DNA of 55,663 nucleotides. It comes from Planctomycetaceae bacterium (lineage in GTDB: Bacteria; Planctomycetota; Planctomycetia; Pirellulales; Pirellulaceae). The DNA lies in assembly GCA_012729315.1 (NCBI GenBank), contig JAAYDI010000099.1:1-55663 (forward strand), in the 5' to 3' direction. A program made the translations under genes and the position numbers. Of the stretch, positions 18,234 to 27,384 are shown piece by piece; within the stretch, counting starts at the first letter, position 1, and each line of letters starts with the position of its first letter. The notes under the pieces are model-generated. The model did not search any database. It was given only the letters and a program-made list of their open reading frames with translations, and had not been told where the DNA came from.

Positions 18234-19382
18234 CTACTCTGTCGCGGGCCAGTCGCGCCACACGTCGCGGGCTGCGCGCAGGAGTTTTGCGGCGTCCCAG
18301 GCGCTCGTGCTGGGCACGGGTGCATCGCCGCCGGGGCAGGCTACCAGGAACGTCAGTTCCTGGGTTTCGCCGGCCGCCAGATGCACAGGAAACTCCATCT
18401 TGCCTGGCGGGTAGATCGACTGGTCCTTCTGGCCGCCCACATCGACGTAGTATTGCGCCGCGTCGTTCAACTGGCCGGCCAGGACCATGCCCGGGTCCAG
18501 TGGCTCGCCTGCCGGAAAGATCCAGATCACGTTCAGGATCGGGTTCTGATCCGGTGCATGGACGCCCGGCAGGACGCTCACGACCAACTTGCCATCGCCG
18601 TTTTCATCGCGCGCGTCAAAGACCAGCAACCCGGGCTGATGCTGTCCCCACTTGGCCACGGGGTCGACCGCTTGCTCGGGCGCCCCTTCCACGCGGCAGC
18701 GGAGGGGGCGATGCCCGGCCGCGCTCCAGTGACTTTCGCACAAACCCAGGATGACCGTGGCCTGACTGCCTGCCGGCACAGTGAATCGATACACGATCGG
18801 CACGCCTCCCATGCCGGCTCGGATATTGCGGAACGCCGCGTCGCATTCCTTCGCCGGTCTGGCCCAGCCTGGCAGTGACACAGCTTCGTCACTGAATCCC
18901 CAGTCGAGCAGTGCCTGGGTGCCGGTCACTTCGCGCGGCAGCACCAAGACGGTGCGGCCACCAATCCGTGCCGTGCGCTGTCCCAGCTGCGTGCCGGTCG
19001 AAGCATCAAGCGTCAGCACTGCCTCGAGCGGCTTCCCCTGCAGTTCCTTGAGCTGCACGCGCAGCACGTCGACACCGCCGGGAAAGATCGGCGCGCGATA
19101 CATCGTACGAGTCATTTCCACGGCACCCAGCTGCGACACCACCCGCACTGCGGGAACCACCTCCTCGAGCTTGACCGAACTGACCTGAGACTCTCCTACG
19201 ACGACTCCTTCGCCGCTCAACCGCACATCGACGGTCCCCCAGTCTTCGACCAGCCGCCCCAGCTGGTCGACCTTGGACGGCGGAAAACCGGGCGACGAGA
19301 ACTCCTGCGGATCGCCGGCGGCAGAAACAGAGCAGCAGGCTGCTACCAGCGTCAGTACCGATGTAATGTGGGTCGTTTTCAT
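18234..19382 (-). CDS. Secreted protein of unknown function
   Basis: This 382-residue protein starts with a signal peptide (MKTTHITSVLTLVAACC, cleavage near SAAGD). I do not recognise the fold. It is rich in beta strands, with segments such as VDVLRVQLKELQGK and GRTVLVLPREV. An EF-hand-like DENGDGK loop in the middle could bind calcium. The start overlaps the preceding stop in ATGA, so translation is coupled to the isomerase-like gene and it is the last gene of the operon. By context it may be a carbohydrate-binding or accessory protein. Confidence 0.7.
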   Translation of the reverse strand: MKTTHITSVLTLVAACCSVSAAGDPQEFSSPGFPPSKVDQLGRLVEDWGTVDVRLSGEGVVVGESQVSSVKLEEVVPAVRVVSQLGAVEMTRTMYRAPIFPGGVDVLRVQLKELQGKPLEAVLTLDASTGTQLGQRTARIGGRTVLVLPREVTGTQALLDWGFSDEAVSLPGWARPAKECDAAFRNIRAGMGGVPIVYRFTVPAGSQATVILGLCESHWSAAGHRPLRCRVEGAPEQAVDPVAKWGQHQPGLLVFDARDENGDGKLVVSVLPGVHAPDQNPILNVIWIFPAGEPLDPGMVLAGQLNDAAQYYVDVGGQKDQSIYPPGKMEFPVHLAAGETQELTFLVACPGGDAPVPSTSAWDAAKLLRAARDVWRDWPATE

Positions 19383-20872
19383 GCGGAGTCTCCACTGGCA
19401 AAGGTCGACTGTTGCGGCGAGTGGACGTGCTTGATGCCGTACAACTCGCAGAACTGCTCCAGGATCCGGCGATGATTGCCCAGCGTCACCACCTGATGAA
19501 ATCCCTTCACGTCGCGGCAATCTTCGATGTTGTCCATCCGCAGTTCGACCGACGTGCGGCAACCACCGGCCGGCGGCGTGTCGACGTTGCTCACCACCGT
19601 GCCGGTGTCGATGATCATCTCGTGCGGACTGGTGAAGCGTACCAGCGTGGCCGGCTCCCCTACGGGCCACAGGATCTGCGTCGCCACACCGAGCGACGAT
19701 TCCGAATGGTCGCGCAGGATGAACGGCGCTGACGGTTTGTCAAAGCCGTCCAGCCGCGTACCGCTCGTGCAGTGCGCCACGATCAACGTGTTCTTGTAGG
19801 TCTCGGGAACTGGATCGTTCATGTATCCCGGCCGATCCAGCAAGTAGCTGGTCATCATCAGCGAGATCGCGCCATAGAGATCCGCCTCGCAGCCCGCAGT
19901 GATACCTTGGTCCTGCAGCAAGGTCCACGCGCCGCAGGGGGGCGTGGGCACTAGTCTCGCGCCCACCATGCCCAAGCAATCCATCGACAGCGCGTTCGCC
20001 TTTTCGGCGGTCAACAGCCGTTTGGCAGTCAGATACGCGCGCGAGCAGTTGACGATGTCCTCCTCGGTCGGCTCCACGATCTGCTTCGCTCCCTTCCGGA
20101 AATCGCTGGCGACGTCGCTCACTTCTTCCGTCACCATCTGCTGGTCGAATGCCAGGTTAAACGTGTCCCGGGGGATCTGACGGACTTTTACCCCCAGGCG
20201 ATCCATCACCGTCTCGTTGGTCCGGTCGCCGTGGATCCACAGCATGCGCGTCTCCTCGAACATCCGCTTGGCCTTGATCATCTTCAGCCCGTCTTCGACG
20301 GCCGACCACGCCAGCGTGGAGAGCACGAGCAGATTGGGGGTGCGGGAACCCTGATCCACATGGCCGGTGAAGGCCGTGCCGACCGGCGCAAAGACGATCA
20401 CCGGCCGCCTGGTTTCCCGGGCCACCTTCAGCGCCCAGGGCCAGCAGCCCATGTGCTGCAGCATGATCAGAACGCCGTCGGGCGATTGGGCGGCCAGCTT
20501 CTGGATCCACGCCGCGATCCCCTCTTCACTGTTGATGGGGGCCGGCTCCAGCCCCACATCGATCCGCAACTTCTGGGCCGACTGCTCGAGCAGCGCGCGG
20601 TACTCCTGCTGGTGCCCGTCCAGATCGTAGGTCGTGCCGGGCCAGCCCAACCAGACCGGGCGCGGCATCTCCAGGAACGTGGCCGCCATCCGCACCTGCG
20701 GCTGCGGACGCAGGTTCACCGGATCAATGAAGTCGTCCGGCGCCGGACCATTCTGGCCCGCCGCCCAGGACGTCAGCCCGGAGGCGGTCAGACCGGCGCC
20801 CAGGGCTGATGCCGACAGAAACTGTAGACACTCGCGGCGATTCATACAGCAGTGGCAGTCGTGCTTGACCAT
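19379..20872 (-). CDS. Tat-exported sugar-isomerase-like protein
   Basis: This 497-residue protein has an N-terminal twin-arginine type leader (NRRECLQFLSASALGAGL) and a predicted cut near SWAAG. The body resembles the L-fucose/L-arabinose isomerase family in layout, with VLIMLQHMGCWPWA, a run of Rossmann-like strands, SMDCLGMV, and the late GGCRTSVELRMDN and GNHRRILEQFCELYGI. The start at 20872 is chosen because GGGAGA lies nine bases upstream. An internal ATG at 20845 has no ribosome site. A CHCC cluster precedes the twin arginine. Its stop overlaps the next gene. The isomerase role is inferred, and the substrate is unknown. Confidence 0.72.
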   Translation of the reverse strand: MVKHDCHCCMNRRECLQFLSASALGAGLTASGLTSWAAGQNGPAPDDFIDPVNLRPQPQVRMAATFLEMPRPVWLGWPGTTYDLDGHQQEYRALLEQSAQKLRIDVGLEPAPINSEEGIAAWIQKLAAQSPDGVLIMLQHMGCWPWALKVARETRRPVIVFAPVGTAFTGHVDQGSRTPNLLVLSTLAWSAVEDGLKMIKAKRMFEETRMLWIHGDRTNETVMDRLGVKVRQIPRDTFNLAFDQQMVTEEVSDVASDFRKGAKQIVEPTEEDIVNCSRAYLTAKRLLTAEKANALSMDCLGMVGARLVPTPPCGAWTLLQDQGITAGCEADLYGAISLMMTSYLLDRPGYMNDPVPETYKNTLIVAHCTSGTRLDGFDKPSAPFILRDHSESSLGVATQILWPVGEPATLVRFTSPHEMIIDTGTVVSNVDTPPAGGCRTSVELRMDNIEDCRDVKGFHQVVTLGNHRRILEQFCELYGIKHVHSPQQSTFASGDSA

Positions 20873-21043
20873 GATCCAGAATCTCCCGGCAGGAACAGGT
20901 GGGGGTGAGCAGTCGAGCCACACAGCTGCGCTCGACGCAATGCGTGCTGCATCTGATTAGACACGAACCACACGCCAACGCAAGCTGTGTACCAGCTGCG
21001 TCCGGCACAGGGGCCCGGCCGGCGGCTGGAGCGCCGCGACACG

Positions 21044-22411
21044 TCAGCGGAGCGCGCGCCGCAGCTTGTCCAGCAGTTCGGAGATCATCGCGCTCTGCAC
21101 CCGGCTGGACACGCCGGGCCACCGCTGGTCGCTGACGAGCAGGCTGCCGTCCGGGCGGCGGATGCAGACGGCGATCCGCGCCGGACCGGTCTGCGAAGCG
21201 GACTGCGGCGCGCCGACCACCAGCGACCAGGCGCTGCGTGTGCGCTCTGCGGCAGCAGTCGCCAGCAGTTCCAGTCTCCCGCTCGGGCCCCTGTCGCGCC
21301 ACTCGTCGTCGGCCACGCCCAGCAACTGGCGCAGCTGGTCCTCGCTGGTCGCCACCAGGGCACCCTGCAGCACCTGGGGGGCTGCCACCGTGTGCGCCAG
21401 CGCGGCGGCCAGCAATCCGCCGCTGCCAACCTCCCCCACGGCGATAGTCTGCTGCCTGGCATACAGCTGCGCCACGACACAGTCTTCCAGGGTGGTCTCC
21501 GCATCATCCGCATAGATGAAGTCCCCCAGGTGCTGGTGAAACGCCTGCCGCAGCGTCTCCAGCCGGGCACGCTCCGCCGGCCCATCGTGAGGCAGCGCGA
21601 AAGTGAAATCGACCCGCCCCCCCTCGAACTGCGACGTCTCCAGCACATCCTCCGGCAACTGCATCTGTTCCTTCATGGTCTGGTCAATCTGCGACTGGCC
21701 GATCCCGATGAACCGGATCGTCAGCGAGCTGCCCAGGGTATGCGTGCCGAATCGCCGCGCAAGTTCCGGCACGAGCTCGTCGCGCACCATGGGCTGCAAT
21801 TCGCCGGGCGGACCGGGCAACGCAACGATCAGCGCGGCGTCCGCCTCAAAGACCAGCCCCACAGCGCTGCCGGCGGCGTTCTTCAGATACGTTCCGCGCG
21901 TCGGCACGCGTGTCTGCCGGCGCAGGTTCGCGCGCAGCTTATCGCGCGGCGTGCCAAATCGCTGCTCCAGGCTCTCCAGCACGGCAGGGTGTTCCGCGAG
22001 CGAAATGGCGGTGTACGCCGACAACACGTCGCGCGTGATGTCCGAATCCGTGGGACCCAGACCGCCCGTCACAATCACCAGCGCAGAACGGCCGCAGGCG
22101 AACTGCAGCGCCTGCCGGATGTCCTCCGCCGTGTCGTCCACGCTCATCGATCCGACACATCGCAGACCGAGCGGGCGCAGGGTCCGGGTGATGAAATGCG
22201 TGTGCCCGTCGGGATAGACACCGTCGAGCAACTCGTGGCCGGTGACGATGATCGTGTAATCTACAGCGCGTTCAGCAGGGGCCTTCACAGTGTCCTCGGC
22301 TGGGTCCTCGGCTCGATCCTCGGCTGGCAGCCCGCACGTCGCCCAGCTCAACAGCAAGCCCATCCAGGCGAGGCGCCGGCAACAACAGGTGTTCATGGGC
22401 CAGGTGTTCAT
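21044..22411 (-). CDS. Exported CinA-like protein with degenerate amidase domain
   Basis: This 455-residue protein has a hydrophobic leader (CRRLAWMGLLLSWATCGL) ahead of a CinA N-terminal molybdopterin-binding-like domain. That domain begins at YTIIVTGHELLDG and includes VTGGLGPTDSDIT and PGPPGEL. The C-terminal domain follows the CinA/PncC layout, but the usual ESCTGG is EVGSGG, so the catalytic serine is replaced. CinA normally recycles pyridine nucleotides in the cytosol. Here export and loss of the amidase residue suggest a different job. Start choice among 22435 (GTG), 22411 and 22396 is uncertain. The stop of the upstream hydrolase is only 16 bases before the earliest choice. Confidence 0.75.
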   Translation of the reverse strand: MNTWPMNTCCCRRLAWMGLLLSWATCGLPAEDRAEDPAEDTVKAPAERAVDYTIIVTGHELLDGVYPDGHTHFITRTLRPLGLRCVGSMSVDDTAEDIRQALQFACGRSALVIVTGGLGPTDSDITRDVLSAYTAISLAEHPAVLESLEQRFGTPRDKLRANLRRQTRVPTRGTYLKNAAGSAVGLVFEADAALIVALPGPPGELQPMVRDELVPELARRFGTHTLGSSLTIRFIGIGQSQIDQTMKEQMQLPEDVLETSQFEGGRVDFTFALPHDGPAERARLETLRQAFHQHLGDFIYADDAETTLEDCVVAQLYARQQTIAVGEVGSGGLLAAALAHTVAAPQVLQGALVATSEDQLRQLLGVADDEWRDRGPSGRLELLATAAAERTRSAWSLVVGAPQSASQTGPARIAVCIRRPDGSLLVSDQRWPGVSSRVQSAMISELLDKLRRALR

Positions 22412-22451
22412 GGGCGTGGATTCCGCAAGGACCACCGGCTACTTGTACTGC

Positions 22452-24662
22452 TCACGGCTCCTGGTACTTGATCACCACGACGTCGTGGATGTCGTCGACC
22501 GTCAGGTCGAGGCGATTGCCCGACCGCTCTATCAACGTGGTATCGTTGAGCGCTTCGGCGCCGGCGATCGGGCGAGCGATCTCGATCGACGCGCGGTAGA
22601 GGGGACGATCTTCGATCAGTCCGGGCAGGATGTAGGGCCGGTTCTTGGCCGGCGTCGTCTGCGGCGTCGGATTGTAGGCGATCAGGTGCACGCGCAACGT
22701 CCGCTGCGAGGCGTCGTCCGTGATCACCGCCTCGACATTGGCCGGCGCGTCGATTGTCACCAGCGGTTCCGGATGCAGCATGCGAACCACGCGATGGAAC
22801 AGCTCGCGCACTTCCACCAGGTGGTGCTCGCTGGCCGTCGCATAGTCGGGCGATGCCGCGAAGGTCGCCACCGTTCCCCGCCCGACGCGGTTGATCAGCA
22901 GCGCCGGCCCAACCGGCTTGTCAGCACTCAGCGGCCAATCGGTCACGAGCTTGCCGCTCAACTGGGCCGGCATCCGGTGAGGCGCCATCAGCTGGCCGAT
23001 CGGCGTGGCTGTCGTCGGCTCGTACACGGTGGCCGGTCCTTCCACCAGGAAGGGCCAGTCGCCGGGGATCCCATCGCCGATGCGCAGCGCCGCCGTGCTC
23101 GCGTCGGCTGGAAAACTGACCCAGTTGTCGGCCGAGTCCAGACGCCGCACGGCGTTGGCGCCGATCAGCGCGGCCAGCGAAGAGTTTTCCAGCGGGCGGC
23201 CCATCGCATCGAACTGGCCGCTGTGCCCGGTGATCAGCAGCTGGCCCCCCCGCGTCACGTAGTCCCGCAGCAGCGCCACTTCACGCTCCGAGACGATCCC
23301 AATGTGCGGCAGGCACACGACCGGGTACTGCTGGAGCGTCTCCAGCGTCACGTTCTCGTCGAGCACGACGCCGAACGGGATGTGCTCCATCACGCAGGCC
23401 TTGTGGGCGCCCTGGAACGCCTGGAAGTAGCTTGCCGGATTCTCGCGTGCGACCCAGTCGCGCGTCCGCGCGCTGAAGTAGAGCCCGACGTCGCCGACCA
23501 GCGGCTGGCCGAAATGGCCGCGTTTCTCGCGCGCCTCGCGCAGCAGCATCCCGATGCGCTGATACGCCACGGGATCGAGCCCACCGTCGTAGGCGGTCTT
23601 GTCAATCATCGTCACAAACGCCCCGTGCGCCAGCAGGGTCAACGTTTCCCAACGCATGTCGTTGAGCGGGCGCGTGGTCTGATCGTGATAGATGCGCACA
23701 CCCCGATTGATCGCCACCTGGTAGGGATGCCCGGGGAACGCCGCTCGATAGAACTGGGCGTTGAGCCCGACGGTCAGCACGCTGAAGCCCCACACGCCGG
23801 TCTCGCCCGTCACGAAGTCGCTGTTGCCAGCATGCTGTACAGGGCGCTGTCCGACTTCCCAGGAGAACGGAGGATTCCCGTGATAGTTGAAGTCGACCGT
23901 GGCCGTCGGCTGGATGCTCCGCACGTAAGCTGTCAGGGCCTGCTCGAAACGCTGACTGGTGGCATAGCGGAACTCGAGCATGCGGTCCCAGTCTTCATCC
24001 CAGGTGACCCCTGTGGGCATCTCCCGGCCGTACTCCGCCTGGAACTGCTTCCGGCAGTGCTCGCACCAGCAGCTATAGGGTGGGCCGAACCCCTGGTCCA
24101 GCATGTCGATGTGGAAGCCGGCAATGCCGTACGCCAGCTGCTCGGCCAGGAGCGCCTTGACCGCGGCAAGGTATCCCGAGTTGTAACAGAAGCGGCCGGT
24201 CGGTTTCCCTTCCACATCCACCGCCTGGAACTCCGGATGATCGGTCAGGAAATGGCCCCCCTGCTGCACAACACAGTAGACGATGATTGGCAGGTCGTGC
24301 CTGGCCGCCGCTTCGACCGTCTCGCGCAGCACGTCGCGCGCGCCCAGCCCCGGACACTTGCGCGCGACTTTCGAGTCGTAGTACGCCCAGTCTCCGTCGC
24401 GGGCCCAGATCACCAGGTACTCCACGTCCGCGCTGACCGCGTGCTCCACAATGTCGTGGCCGTTGAACCGGCTGGCGTAAATCGTCTCGTGCAGATCGCT
24501 GTATCCGAACTGCGCGCCGGTGGTTCCCACTTCCATACCCACCAGGCAGCGTTCAAACCAGGGGCGGGCATCCTCCGGCGCAGCAGATGTTTGAGCACAG
24601 GCCGTGTACGCGGTGCAAAGGGAAATGGTCAGCAACAGAACGACTCGGGTTGTACATCTCAT
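22452..24662 (-). CDS. Exported glycoside hydrolase-like protein with beta-galactosidase trimerisation-like domain
   Basis: The 736-residue protein has a signal peptide (cut near TACAQ). A TIM-barrel region follows with GFHIDMLDQGFG and the cysteine-rich CWCEHCRKQF, then a DFNYHGNPPFSW stretch. A class I glutamine-amidotransferase-like middle domain around VVCLPHIGIVSE and GGQLLITGHSG comes next. A beta-rich tail ends the protein. This order matches hypothetical glycoside hydrolases of the GHL6/beta-galactosidase trimerisation type. It probably acts on fucosyl or galactosyl material, which is inference. GGAGGA lies 11 bases before the ATG. Its ATG overlaps the stop of the PfkB gene. Confidence 0.8.
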   Translation of the reverse strand: MRCTTRVVLLLTISLCTAYTACAQTSAAPEDARPWFERCLVGMEVGTTGAQFGYSDLHETIYASRFNGHDIVEHAVSADVEYLVIWARDGDWAYYDSKVARKCPGLGARDVLRETVEAAARHDLPIIVYCVVQQGGHFLTDHPEFQAVDVEGKPTGRFCYNSGYLAAVKALLAEQLAYGIAGFHIDMLDQGFGPPYSCWCEHCRKQFQAEYGREMPTGVTWDEDWDRMLEFRYATSQRFEQALTAYVRSIQPTATVDFNYHGNPPFSWEVGQRPVQHAGNSDFVTGETGVWGFSVLTVGLNAQFYRAAFPGHPYQVAINRGVRIYHDQTTRPLNDMRWETLTLLAHGAFVTMIDKTAYDGGLDPVAYQRIGMLLREAREKRGHFGQPLVGDVGLYFSARTRDWVARENPASYFQAFQGAHKACVMEHIPFGVVLDENVTLETLQQYPVVCLPHIGIVSEREVALLRDYVTRGGQLLITGHSGQFDAMGRPLENSSLAALIGANAVRRLDSADNWVSFPADASTAALRIGDGIPGDWPFLVEGPATVYEPTTATPIGQLMAPHRMPAQLSGKLVTDWPLSADKPVGPALLINRVGRGTVATFAASPDYATASEHHLVEVRELFHRVVRMLHPEPLVTIDAPANVEAVITDDASQRTLRVHLIAYNPTPQTTPAKNRPYILPGLIEDRPLYRASIEIARPIAGAEALNDTTLIERSGNRLDLTVDDIHDVVVIKYQEP

Positions 24663-25612
24663 CGTATGAGTTCCTCCAGTCCACATTCAGTCAATCGGGG
24701 CATCATCGCTTCCGCCGCGTCGCGCTGGAAGTCGCTGGCCACCCAGTTTTCTACACTAGCCACGGCGCACGCCATCGCCCAGCGCAGCGCGCTCGGCAGG
24801 TCGTCGCCGCGCGACAGCGCGTCGATCAGGCCGGCCGTCATTGCGTCCCCCGCACCGATCGGGTTGACCAACTGGACGGCCGGCGGCTTCCAGGCCGCCA
24901 CGAACCCCCCCCACGCTGCCGCTACCCCGCCCGGGCCGAAGGTCACCACTGCACAGATGCTCTCGGTGCCACGGAGCTGCTGCAGTGCCGCCCGGATGGC
25001 GGCCGGCGAATTGAGCCGGGTGCCCAACGCCTGCTCGCATTCCTGGCGGTTCAACTTGACCACGTCCGGACCCGCCGCCAAAGCCAGGTGCAGACAATCA
25101 CCGTACGTGTCGACCAGCGTGCGGACCCCTGCCTGCCGTGCACGGGCGATCAGCGCCGCATACAGATCGTCTGTCTCCCGGCAGGGCGAAGAACCACTCA
25201 TCGCACACCACGCCACCCCCGCGGCAAACCGCTCGCCGAGCTGCTCCGCCAAGTCATCGCGCTCGCTCCGCAGAATGGTCGGATTGGGATCGAAGAAACC
25301 GGTCTGCTCGGCCGTGTCCTCCGTCCGCACCGTCAGGATCTCACGCGTCGGCGCCTGGGTCCACGTCACCACGGGCGCGAACCCATCCTGCTCCTGCAGC
25401 AGCCGATGACATAACTGACCCAACTCACCGCCCAGGAACGTCGCCGGTTGCGCCGGCTGACCCAGCCGGCGCAGCGCCCGTGCCACGTTGACCCCCTTAC
25501 CACCCACCACCTGGCCAAACGAGCGCCCACGCACCTGATGGTCGCCCGGCGTCCACGCCGGGACCACCAGCGTCTTGTCCAGACACGGATTGAGCGTGAC
25601 GCACAGATTCAT
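24659..25612 (-). CDS. PfkB-family sugar kinase (1-phosphofructokinase/tagatose-6-P kinase type)
   Basis: The 317-residue cytosolic kinase belongs to the FruK/LacC branch of the ribokinase superfamily. It shows VVGGKGVNVARAL (about 36-47), KLNRQE and the catalytic PIGAGDAMTAGL with Asp256. It would phosphorylate a sugar phosphate such as fructose 1-phosphate or tagatose 6-phosphate. It is the first gene of a five-gene minus-strand set with ATGA overlap to the next. The substrate is not decided by the sequence. The set lacks a sugar transporter. Confidence 0.9.
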   Translation of the reverse strand: MNLCVTLNPCLDKTLVVPAWTPGDHQVRGRSFGQVVGGKGVNVARALRRLGQPAQPATFLGGELGQLCHRLLQEQDGFAPVVTWTQAPTREILTVRTEDTAEQTGFFDPNPTILRSERDDLAEQLGERFAAGVAWCAMSGSSPCRETDDLYAALIARARQAGVRTLVDTYGDCLHLALAAGPDVVKLNRQECEQALGTRLNSPAAIRAALQQLRGTESICAVVTFGPGGVAAAWGGFVAAWKPPAVQLVNPIGAGDAMTAGLIDALSRGDDLPSALRWAMACAVASVENWVASDFQRDAAEAMMPRLTECGLEELIR

Positions 25613-26205
25613 CCAAATACGCTTTCAGCCAAATTCACTGGAACGGCAGCAGGGCGGGCAATAGTAGTCGGCCGGTCGATCCCGCCCCCATCTTATGGGT
25701 CGTTCACGAGACGTACAAGAAGCGAACAATGCCCCGCCGTTGGCACGCATGACGACCCCGTCACTGACCACAGCGTTCGGCGTGACAGGGCAGCGGAATC
25801 GGCAGATGGCCGTCATTTCTTTTGGACCCGCATTCCAGGGGCTCTCGCCCTTGACTACGGACGGGCGGCCTTTCAGGCCTGCCCGCTGCCACACGCATTT
25901 TCCTCAAGACCGGCAGGATCCGACCCGGTTGTGGGGGGCCTTTCCGGGTGCTGGGCGATGCGTCGTCCGGCGTGTGAGTGCAGATTTCCCGGGCAATACG
26001 CAGTATGTTGGCAGTGCGTTGGGGTGTTCGGAGCCGTGCCAGGTTATCTTGCTATTTGAATTCGCCCAAATTAGCATAAAGATCTTAGCCTGCGTAGTTT
26101 CTTGCGTAAGCCACGGGCGAGCTATGTGCGCGGCGGGCGGGCCGCGTGGCATCGACGGCCGTTGATTTCAGCCACGTTCGACAAGGTTGGAAGGGGAACT
26201 GATCC
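25613..26205. promoter_or_regulatory. Divergent intergenic region between pfkB operon and 26.2 kb gene
   Basis: About 590 bases without a convincing gene. An imperfect hairpin (CGGGCGGCCT, loop TTC, AGGCCTGCCCG) lies near 25862-25885. A weak promoter pair for the plus-strand gene is TTGCTA at 26049-26054 and TAGCAT at 26072-26077, with 17-base spacing. The second half is visibly more AT-rich than the genes. No operator was recognised for the minus-strand operon. Confidence 0.4.
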
Positions 26206-27312
26206 ATGATCAGGCAGCAGTCAGTCGGATGGATGACTCTCGTGCTCGTCTCGTTGCTCGGGACGTATGCCGTGGGGCAGGACGAGGGTGCTGCGCAGTT
26301 GTACGGGAATGGTGTGCACGCGTACTTCGCCGGCGATTACGATGCGGCGGTGGTACTGCTGTCGGAGTCGATCGAGAAACACGGCTCGGATCCGCGCGCA
26401 TACTACTTCCGCGGCCTGGCGCTGGCCAGCCAGCTCGGGCTCGAAGCAGGCCTGCCCGATCTGATGAAGGGCGCCGATATTGAAGTGAATCAGTCCGACC
26501 GTCCGGTCTACAACATCAACGCCGCACTGCAGCGCGTCCAGGGTTCGCTGCGTCTGGAATTGGAGAAGGTGCGCGCGGCGACACGCAAAGCGGCCGTCGA
26601 GCGGAAAAAGAAACGCGACCAGGTGCGATACGAACAACTGAGACGGCGTGAAGACATCGTGCTGTTTGATCCGCAGCGTCCGGTGCCGCCGCTGCCGCTC
26701 GACATCCCTGCGATAGACCTGAGCGCCAGCGCGGATCCGTTTGCCAGTGGCATCGCCTTTTCGGGCGGCACCAAGGTTGACTACGCCGTGCCCCAAACCG
26801 TCGCACCGGGAGCAGCCGCTGAGAGCGATGCGCCGGACGCCGACGCGACCGATCCGTTCGCCACTCCGGCGCAGATGGCGAAACCAGCAGCAACGCCAGC
26901 CGACGCGGCGAATCCCTTCGGGGCGAATCTGCCGAAGCTGGAGTTCGAGGGCGTTGGCCGGCCCGCAGGTCCCACAGCCGCAGCCGCCAGCGGCTTGCTC
27001 GACATCCTCGGCCGGACACTCTCCGGCGAGGCTGACGATCGCGATCCGTTTGACCAACCGGCCACACCAGACGACGCGACTCCCACCGAGCCGCAAGAGC
27101 CGGAGAAAGCCGAAGCGCCAGCCGCCGAAACACCGGCTGCCGAGGAACCGGCTGTAGACGCACCCGCTGACGAGGCGGCCGACGAAGAACCCGCGGAAGA
27201 ATCGGCGGAAGCGGAGTCCGAGGCCGAAGCACCTGCCGATGCGGCGGCGCCCGCACAGGACGACGCACCGGCGCAGAAGCCAGGCGATACGGACGCGGAT
27301 CCGTTCCAATAG
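26206..27312 (+). CDS. Exported TPR-like protein with acidic DPF-repeat tail
   Basis: This 368-residue protein has a signal peptide (cut near AVGQD) and a short TPR-like helical region (about 27-110, around YFAGDYDAAVVLL and YYFRGLALASQ). A lysine/arginine-rich helix follows (AAVERKKKRDQ). The last 200 residues are low complexity, rich in Ala, Pro, Glu and Asp. This tail carries spaced DPF or NPF motifs (SADPFAS, TDPFAT, NPFGAN, RDPFDQ and the terminal DADPFQ). AAGGGGA precedes the ATG. Function is unknown; the layout suggests a scaffold with short linear binding motifs. Confidence 0.75.
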   Translation: MIRQQSVGWMTLVLVSLLGTYAVGQDEGAAQLYGNGVHAYFAGDYDAAVVLLSESIEKHGSDPRAYYFRGLALASQLGLEAGLPDLMKGADIEVNQSDRPVYNINAALQRVQGSLRLELEKVRAATRKAAVERKKKRDQVRYEQLRRREDIVLFDPQRPVPPLPLDIPAIDLSASADPFASGIAFSGGTKVDYAVPQTVAPGAAAESDAPDADATDPFATPAQMAKPAATPADAANPFGANLPKLEFEGVGRPAGPTAAAASGLLDILGRTLSGEADDRDPFDQPATPDDATPTEPQEPEKAEAPAAETPAAEEPAVDAPADEAADEEPAEESAEAESEAEAPADAAAPAQDDAPAQKPGDTDADPFQ

Positions 27313-27384
27313 CCGTGTGCTGTTCGCGCCCACGGGCGTGCCACACGGCCACTCTCTTTGTGGCTCGCGGGTGCAGAATCCATC

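Noticed and set aside
22290-25409. A 1039-codon plus-strand open frame over the hydrolase and kinase genes
   Set aside because: The minus-strand genes show clear motifs and overlapping starts. The plus-strand frame is Arg/His-rich, without any domain.
25625-25894. A small 89-codon minus-strand frame ahead of the PfkB gene
   Set aside because: It has cysteines near its end but no ribosome site, no family pattern, and lies in a region of mixed composition.
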